Source: Cryptomeria japonica (taxonomy: Eukaryota; Streptophyta; Pinopsida; Cupressales; Cupressaceae). From it: 64,000 bases of DNA. Made by a program: the position numbers and the translations under genes. How positions within the stretch are numbered: position 1 is the stretch's first letter; every line of letters starts with the position of its first letter. Positions 58,195 through 64,000 of this stretch are shown one piece after another. A model generated the notes under the pieces. That model was not told where the DNA came from, did no database searches, and saw only the letters and a program-made list of their open reading frames with translations. Where the stretch lies: the NCBI RefSeq assembly GCF_030272615.1, contig NC_081408.1, forward strand, positions 403,489,389 through 403,553,388. The letters run 5' to 3'.

Positions 58195-58685
58195 TGTTGG
58201 TGTAAATAATTATTCATCTTGGATATTATTACACTTACTTAAGTTTACTTAGGAAATGCATTTCATAGTAGTTTGGGTATGAGACACTTGGGTGTTTGTG
58301 CCACATTGGGATAGTGTGTGTAGGAGAATTTCTACCTTTTATGGTGTTGATCTTGTTGTTACACTCCACATTCAGTGGGTGATCCACCTCATGTGGAATA
58401 TTATATTGTTTCTCCTACCTACCCACACCTATTTCCTACCTATCCTTGTTTCTTATTGAGCCACATGTCATGTTTGTGTGCTCACATATCCATATAGCCT
58501 TGCCTATATAAGCAGGCTCATATTCATTGTATGGAATGCTTAATGATCCAGTTGATCATATTTTTCATCTTGATAGAATACAGTTTATTTCTATCATCTA
58601 TTTTGTTCTCTCTTATTTGTGCTTTCCATTGCCTCTTAATCTTGGCAAAATCTCACATGGTATCAGAGCTAGTCCATGTCTCACA
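58195..58685 (+). mobile_element. Element I: Copia LTR with primer site and a 7-bp 3' LTR end
   Basis: It begins TGTTGGTGTAAAT. The LTR ends TCTCACA at 58657, and TGGTATCAGAGC follows at 58658-58669. After nine further bases TCTCACA occurs again (58679-58685), then the ATATT duplication (58190-58194 and 58686-58690). So the interior and nearly all of the 3' LTR are gone while both true termini remain. A TATATAAG box is at 58505-58512. Confidence 0.85.
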
Positions 58686-58957
58686 ATATTTACTATTGCT
58701 CCTGAGTCTATCATGTAGTTTTTTACAACCTTATTGTTTCTAATAAATGTTAAATAAAAAGGATCCACTTGTGCAAATATTTTAGTAATGGATGTGCCTA
58801 AATATACCACAGGAGGATCTTCTTTTGATTTTGGATTTTCTTTATTGGCATCACCCACATTTGATATGATTTTCAAAATCTCATTCTTGTAATCTAGAAA
58901 TTTCATCACTTCAAGAAAAGGCATAGAAATTTTTACCCAAGACAACGCTTGAGACAT
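58686..58957 (-). pseudogene. Protease of J, N-terminal half with active-site Asp
   Basis: NYMIDSGAIVNI has the catalytic Asp codon at 58706-58708, preceded by FYLTFIRNNKVVKN, the usual strand before DSG. It continues in frame at 58194 once I is ignored. The upstream part (VPFLEVMKF-like) is the Gag-protease linker. Confidence 0.8.
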
Positions 58958-59319
58958 TAAAGTTCCACAATTTGAAAGAGGCTTACTGATTCATTTTTTA
59001 TCCATAGGCTTGACCAACTTCAAAGCATTAATCTGCTTTACTGGTTCACTTGGATCCTCTTTTCCTTTCTTGTCATTTGCCTCCTTGTTCACACTTTGTT
59101 TTGAGACTTTTGCGAATATTCCTACCCTGTTCAGGATTCACTATTCTATTTCTCAGCTAGTAATTACTCTTGGCCTAGGAAACAATAGCCACTATGAATG
59201 CTCTCTTCTCCTCCTCTGTCAATTTTCTCAAAGAAGGCATTGCTTCCTCTTGAAACAATTTTCTCAAGGCAGGGGTATCTTCATCATCATCTAGAAAAAA
59301 CCTGTTGTATGCTATACTA
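58958..59319 (-). pseudogene. Gag-protease linker of J
   Basis: Short minus-strand segments (LRKLFQEEAMPSLRKLTEEE) connect Gag and protease, with stops. Confidence 0.5.
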
Positions 59320-60405
59320 CTAATGGTTTCTCATCCTTTGCATTTCTAAATGTTTCTCTTCCTCAAATGAATCCTCATCTCTACCCCACATAGGATCCGA
59401 TGATAGACCATTAATTGTAGGCTCACATTCCTCTTCTTGATGCCAATCCTCCGTCAAACCCTGTGCAATCATGCATTGATTTTCATCATGGGGAATATTG
59501 CAGACCTCACACCATGGAAAATCTCCCACAAACATATTTGCTCTCTTCAGTGGATTTGGATTTTCTTTACTCAAATTTGGTTTTATTGGCTTCCCATCTT
59601 TCCAGTTGGTGTTATAAGGCATATCATGGAGTATGGGCCTATTGAAATTCATTTGCTTATTATTTATGTACCGAGGCTTTTCATTAAGATTTTGTTTGCC
59701 TTTTATGTCCTTAAGTATGTCCATGATCTGAGTAAGGTCATCTTTCTTGGGAATCCTAGTATTGTATAACTTTGGATCTCTTTTAGCAATTTTCCCAGCA
59801 ACCTTCCTATTATTCTCAATAGTAGTAGCAATCTTGAATGCTTGTTGTAGAGTATCAAGTCTATGAGACACAATCTCATAATAGGTTTTTCTTTCAAAAG
59901 CACTCAAATAAAAGTTAATTAGAAAAGAATCAACAAGTATGACATCTCTAGGTATTCTATTTAATACTTTATTAAATATTTTATTAAACTCAGCAACTGA
60001 TTCATTCTGATTTTTCTTTATACTTGTTAATTCATGGGATGCAAATGAAGGATCATTGTGATCTCCAAATTCTTCCAAGAACAACATTACAAACTCATCC
60101 CAACTGTCGATACATCCATCAGGAAGATTCCTATACCATTCCCCTGCATCTTCTATCAAAGATTGAACAAACAACTTCATGAATATATCCTCATGAGGAA
60201 ACTCAAATTCTTCAATGATATTGTTTACATTAACTACATGTTGTTCTGCTGAATCAGTTTCATTCCCTGAGAATTTGGGGATTGTTGATCCTAAATCACT
60301 AGTGATCTGATTTGGATAACCAACAATGCCAGTGAAATTGAATTGTCTATATCTTTCAATGATCATAGGCCTTCTACCGACATGATGGTTGCCTTGATTA
60401 TTCAT
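59320..60405 (-). pseudogene. Gag of J, capsid and zinc-knuckle part
   Basis: A 361-residue open stretch. ERYRQFNFTGIVGYPN and PKFSGNETDSAEQHV open it. FVQSLIEDAGEWYRNLPDG and SWDEFVMLFLEEFGD are classic Retrotrans_gag (PF03732-type) motifs, followed by SIKKNQNESVAEFNKIFN. A single knuckle CEVCNIPHDENQC (59473-59511; one residue shorter than usual between Cys and His) is near the end, then an acidic tail. It forms the particle. This is the least damaged Gypsy coding segment in the window. Confidence 0.85.
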
Positions 60406-60650
60406 AATTCCTCTATTGAATCCACCATTGTTGCCATAATTACCATTGTTCCCACTGTTTCCACCACCATTATTATTGCCATTGTTTCCATTATTACCTC
60501 CATTTCCATTATTATTGTTCCTATCTCCACCATTGCCATTTCCATAGTTGCCATTACCTCTATTATATCTATTATTTTGGTTGTTGCCATATCCATTACC
60601 TCCTGTATGGTTACCCCTATTTGTGTTATTCTAGTTCCCATCATTTCCCC
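60406..60650 (-). pseudogene. Asn/Gly-rich low-complexity segment of J's Gag
   Basis: In the same frame as the capsid, the minus strand encodes about 75 residues almost entirely Asn and Gly with a few Tyr, Arg and Ser, encoded by AAT/GGT/GGA-type repeats. One in-frame TAG lies near 60630. Confidence 0.8.
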
Positions 60651-61128
60651 CATTTCCGTTCCTTCTTCCATCCTCATGCCTTTCTTCACTTTGATCTCTA
60701 TGTACATCCCTCCATCTTCTAGTTCCATTTAATAACGGGTTATCATAAGTTACAAAAGGTTCTATTCTTCTCATATGAGGGGGACTATATTTAGGAATTT
60801 TTGGCCTATTTCCTTCACCTTTACTTTTGTCTTCAATTTCTTCTGGCCTAGGGCTTTTAATTGTATCTCTATTTATTCCTAGTTTTTGCAAAACCCAATC
60901 CGGTTGTCTCTTAAGACCTTTTGCCATCTTGGATTCATCTCCATTTAAATCGGCCATTTTAAGTATGATTTCATCCAGTTGCTTGTCATCCTCAGTCAAG
61001 ATCTCATCATGACTATGTCTATTATCTTTTGTACTTATTTTATAGAAAAGGATTTTCATCCCTATTTTCAGATTTGCCAGCAAATGAAGAATCTTCCTCC
61101 CTACTAGGAAATTGCTTATATCCTCCAA
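60651..61128 (-). pseudogene. N-terminal extension of J's Gag
   Basis: About 160 charged residues before the Asn/Gly segment, with QPDWVLQKLGI and IPKYSPPHMRR, then Arg/Asp/Glu-rich. No domain recognised. The frame begins soon after the leader. Confidence 0.6.
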
Positions 61129-61410
61129 ACGCCATGTTTAATTTCTTCTCTTTGTTCCTTTTCTTGGGACTCAACTGAATAAAATTGTCTTGTCCCTTGT
61201 GCAGAGACCTCCTCCCTTGCATAAATCTTATTTACAAATTCCTAGGGGTTTCTCTTATTTTCTCAACATGCCAATTATTATTCATGTATTAAAATGTTAG
61301 AGTTGCCACCTCCTAAGAGGAAATATTACCAACTTAACTGATCTTTTGGGATCTCTCCTCCAGTAGAGTCTGAAACAAACTACCAAAGATTCTGAAAAGT
61401 TAGTGAACAA

Positions 61411-61429
61411 CTTCCTAGTAGAGTCGCCA
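61411..61429 (-). promoter_or_regulatory. Primer-binding site of J
   Basis: Minus-strand TGGCGACTCTACTAGGAAG, three bases inside the LTR edge; Arg-tRNA type (TGGCGACTCCGCTGGG expected). Confidence 0.8.
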
Positions 61430-61432
61430 ATC

Positions 61433-64000
61433 TGTTGGTGCCCAAAACCACATATTGGAAAACCAAAAGACTTGCCAAATCCTCAAGTAATCCAATCAGC
61501 CTTGGTCAACGAACAGGGATGGTCGAAGACCAAATCCCTCTGCACTTTAGGCTCCACTGAATCTAGGTGGGTGTGCCTCTTCCTCTCAAGCACAAAAGAG
61601 GTTATTTATAGTGGATTTAAACCTTTTATCAAGTTTACACAACTTGCAAATTATTGTTCTGCAACTATGCTTTATTGTATGCTTTAATTGAATGCTTTGA
61701 AAAGAAATGATTGTGAATGTATATTAAAAATGAGATTGCTTTCAGGACTTAAATAAAATCTGCATAGATCAGTTCATATAGGATTTGTGAAGAACGTTTA
61801 TCTATCAAGGACCTCGAATGCATATAGATCAAAACCTTAAAAGATCAATAACAGACTAGTGCCTCTATCCGGGAATATATATGACACTTTATGGACAAAA
61901 TATCTTATCAACTCAAGACATGATTTCTCATCAACTATGAAGGTTCAATATGTGTTACACAAACAATAAGAACTCAATCTTTCACTTAATGCAACGACAT
62001 GTGATTCACATCATAGCAAGTCTATAAATAAATTTATCAAGAGGACAAAGATAACTCATCAACACAAAAGTTTACACAATATTTGGAAAAAAGAGACAGT
62101 GAACCTTGTATATTAATCTTTAGGAAATAATTGCATACATAAGCTGCACTTGTAAATACTTCATTACAAATTGCTTGCACAAAATGATACTTCTTCTTCC
62201 TACAGACTTCTTCGATACAAAATTATATTCAATCCCTATAGTAGTATGTTGTTCTCATGATTCCTCCCCTTTTTACATAAAAATGACTCCCTATAAGTAT
62301 CTGAATAAAAAAGGCATATATGAAAGGACACACCCTTTCATACACAGACAATTTCCCTCCAAAGGACACACCCTTTGGTTTAACAAAAAAATACAAATGA
62401 GAACCTTTAAAAATACTAAATGATTCTTTAATAATGTGTCTATTATTCTCCATCTCGATAAAAATCTTCAGCAAATATTCATCATCCTCTCATTATTTCC
62501 TGCACACAAGATAAGCCAATCAAATTCCTTAATTTTGAAAATTAGGTATACTCCACCTTAGATTTTGAAAAGTCATTTATCTTTGTATATATACTGGTTT
62601 GAAATAGTCCAATAAAACCAAAGTATTTATATTTTAAGAAAATAATTCTACGAATATAACACCCATTTATATAAAAAATAATACTTTACCCTAAGATGTA
62701 TATTCAAGGCATTCATTTAAATATAAATAAATTTGATCTTTAATGCACTTTTAAATAACATAAAGCTAAGAATATACTTCCCTTTTATTATTTTTCAAGA
62801 ATTTCCCCCTTTATTGCGCATCCATTCATGCCATGTATCCTCTTTTGGTTCGCTGGCAGATCACCCTTTATCTTTCGGCCAAACTTCCTCATCGGTGAAT
62901 TGTTCGCAAGTCTCATCGATTCTACAATTTCATCGATACCTTTTGTTTTCGATGGGACCGCATCTGATTTCTTTGATGAACCTCATGTCGATGAAACCGC
63001 TACTTTCGGTGAGTCCCTTTTGAGATCTATCGCAACCTAATTTTTTTCGATGAGCTCAGTACTACCAGACTATTTCACTTCAACCGTTTCATTCTACCAC
63101 CTGCCGCTAGCGGTTAGTCGCCAAGTCGCGATGGGTAATTGACGAGCAGTTTCCCATTGCGGTATAGCGACAAACGTTGGATCTCTTTCAACCTGCTCAC
63201 CCCTTAACCCTCATCCAGCTTCCTTAATCTGCTCATCCTTTGCCTGATTCGCCTCCCTTTGTGCTCCACCACATGTCTATTTTTGATTGGCTCTGGGATC
63301 TTTATCATGCCACCTCAGCATGGCCTGGACTCACCGCTAGAATTTAGTCTTTTGAATTGCTTCCTTAGCGGGCCCCACCACTCAGTTGCCATGTCATGGT
63401 GAATATACATCAAGAACCTTCTGATCGCAGTATAGTGACCACCATTGGATCAATTCATCTGATCATCCAATTGTCCTCATCTGCTCGGCCTTTAACCCTA
63501 CTTGAGAGGCTCTCTCTTTTCTTTATCTATTCATGTTGCGTATCACTTTTTGGTTTGGCCGTGGATCCACCTTGACTGCCATTGGACCCGATCTGTCTTG
63601 CCATTTCATCTGCCACTGGACTTGGGTTCTTCTTTTGTGCTCCACCATGTGGCACATCTTGACTCGCTTGCATATCTACCTGGACAATACCTCATTTGCC
63701 ACCTTGGTAGTCGCTATGTCGCGGGGGATATAGGTCATGCAACTTCATCTTGTGGTATAGCGATGACCATTGTTCCACTTCGAACTTGCATGCTCATTAA
63801 CCTCCCCTTTTCCACATGTGCTTAGTCGCCAAGTCGCAGGTTTAAACTAGAGTGCATCTCTACCTTGCGTCATAGAGACGGTCGTCATATCCTTTGTGAT
63901 GACCATCTAATCAATTAAACTTGCTTTATCTTTAACCTCCATCCTCGCCAGTCTGTTGTAAAATTTTGGTTTCCTTGAGATACACGAGTGCATGGGGTCC
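61433..64000 (-). repeat. 5' LTR of J, running off the window
   Basis: It begins TGTTGGTGCCCAAAACC on the plus strand. U5 motif at 61541-61579. From about 63110 it has repeated GTCGCCAAGTCGC and TCGCGATGGG words and a stretch similar to D's LTR (CTTGAGATACACGAG against D's CTTGAGATGCGCATG). No gene seen. Confidence 0.8.

Larger units (their letters stand above)
57785..64000 (-). mobile_element. Element J: Gypsy-type element with Gag and protease, truncated at both sides of the view
   Basis: On the minus strand: LTR (from 61433 to beyond 64000), Arg-tRNA-type primer site, long Gag, protease, then loss of similarity at about 57785, before any RT. Gag relatedness to A, D and E and LTR similarity to D make J the likely enzyme-bearing relative of those gag-only elements (inference). 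Element I interrupts the protease. Confidence 0.8.

Noticed and set aside
1-64000. tRNA or rRNA genes
   Set aside because: I looked for tRNA-like B-box words and rRNA signatures and saw only primer-site sequences; nothing folds into a full tRNA by eye.

Overview
The window looks like intergenic DNA of a seed plant with a very large, repeat-filled genome, most likely a gymnosperm (inference). I found no intact host gene, tRNA or rRNA. Nearly everything is LTR retrotransposon sequence nested several layers deep, much of it riddled with stop codons. Two embedded gene fragments, from plastid glucose-6-phosphate isomerase and SEC23, fit a plant.

Layout, with my own letter names. K (1-2215, minus): 5' end of a Copia-type element with a coiled-coil, three-zinc-knuckle Gag. 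B (about 2230-5540 and 20530-23720, plus): decayed Ty3/Gypsy Pol split by about 15 kb. A (6205-20474, minus): complete gag-only element with 3.1-kb LTRs and a CCTCC target-site duplication (TSD); inside it lie G (9622-12774, TSD TTATT), which carries the host-gene fragments, and the solo LTR F (14840-16115). C (24367-37011, plus, TSD TCACC): Copia element without integrase or reverse transcriptase; inside it lies D (28715-36457, minus, TSD GGGTG). E (38339-42346, minus, TSD GATTG): a young gag-only element with near-identical LTRs. H (42548-43536): solo LTR. L (44380-57150): a possible LTR split by M (44559-55956, plus), a Copia-type element with Gag and a large unrecognised ORF but no Pol; N (45950-50652, TSD TGGTC), a 4.7-kb solo LTR or coding-free element, sits inside M's gag. 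J (57785-64000, minus): Gypsy element with Gag and protease, running off the right edge, interrupted by I (58195-58685, TSD ATATT), an LTR-plus-primer-site relic.

How the pieces relate. A, D and E encode related Gag-like proteins with acidic tails and no enzymes. J has a related Gag plus a protease and a similar Arg-tRNA-type primer site, so J's family could supply enzymes in trans (inference). A, D, E, F and J share a motif in U5. A, D and E also end in a motif resembling the complement of their primer site. C, G and M also lack enzymes, so most structurally complete elements here are non-autonomous.

Most notable are an in-frame fusion of plastid PGI and SEC23 fragments inside G, the primer-site-like inverted motif at the 3' end of A, D and E, the shared U5 motif, a perfect 100-bp tandem triplication of A's primer site, and M's roughly 1,150-codon ORF in place of pol. 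Boundaries, TSDs and frames were read by hand; similarity statements are estimates by eye.
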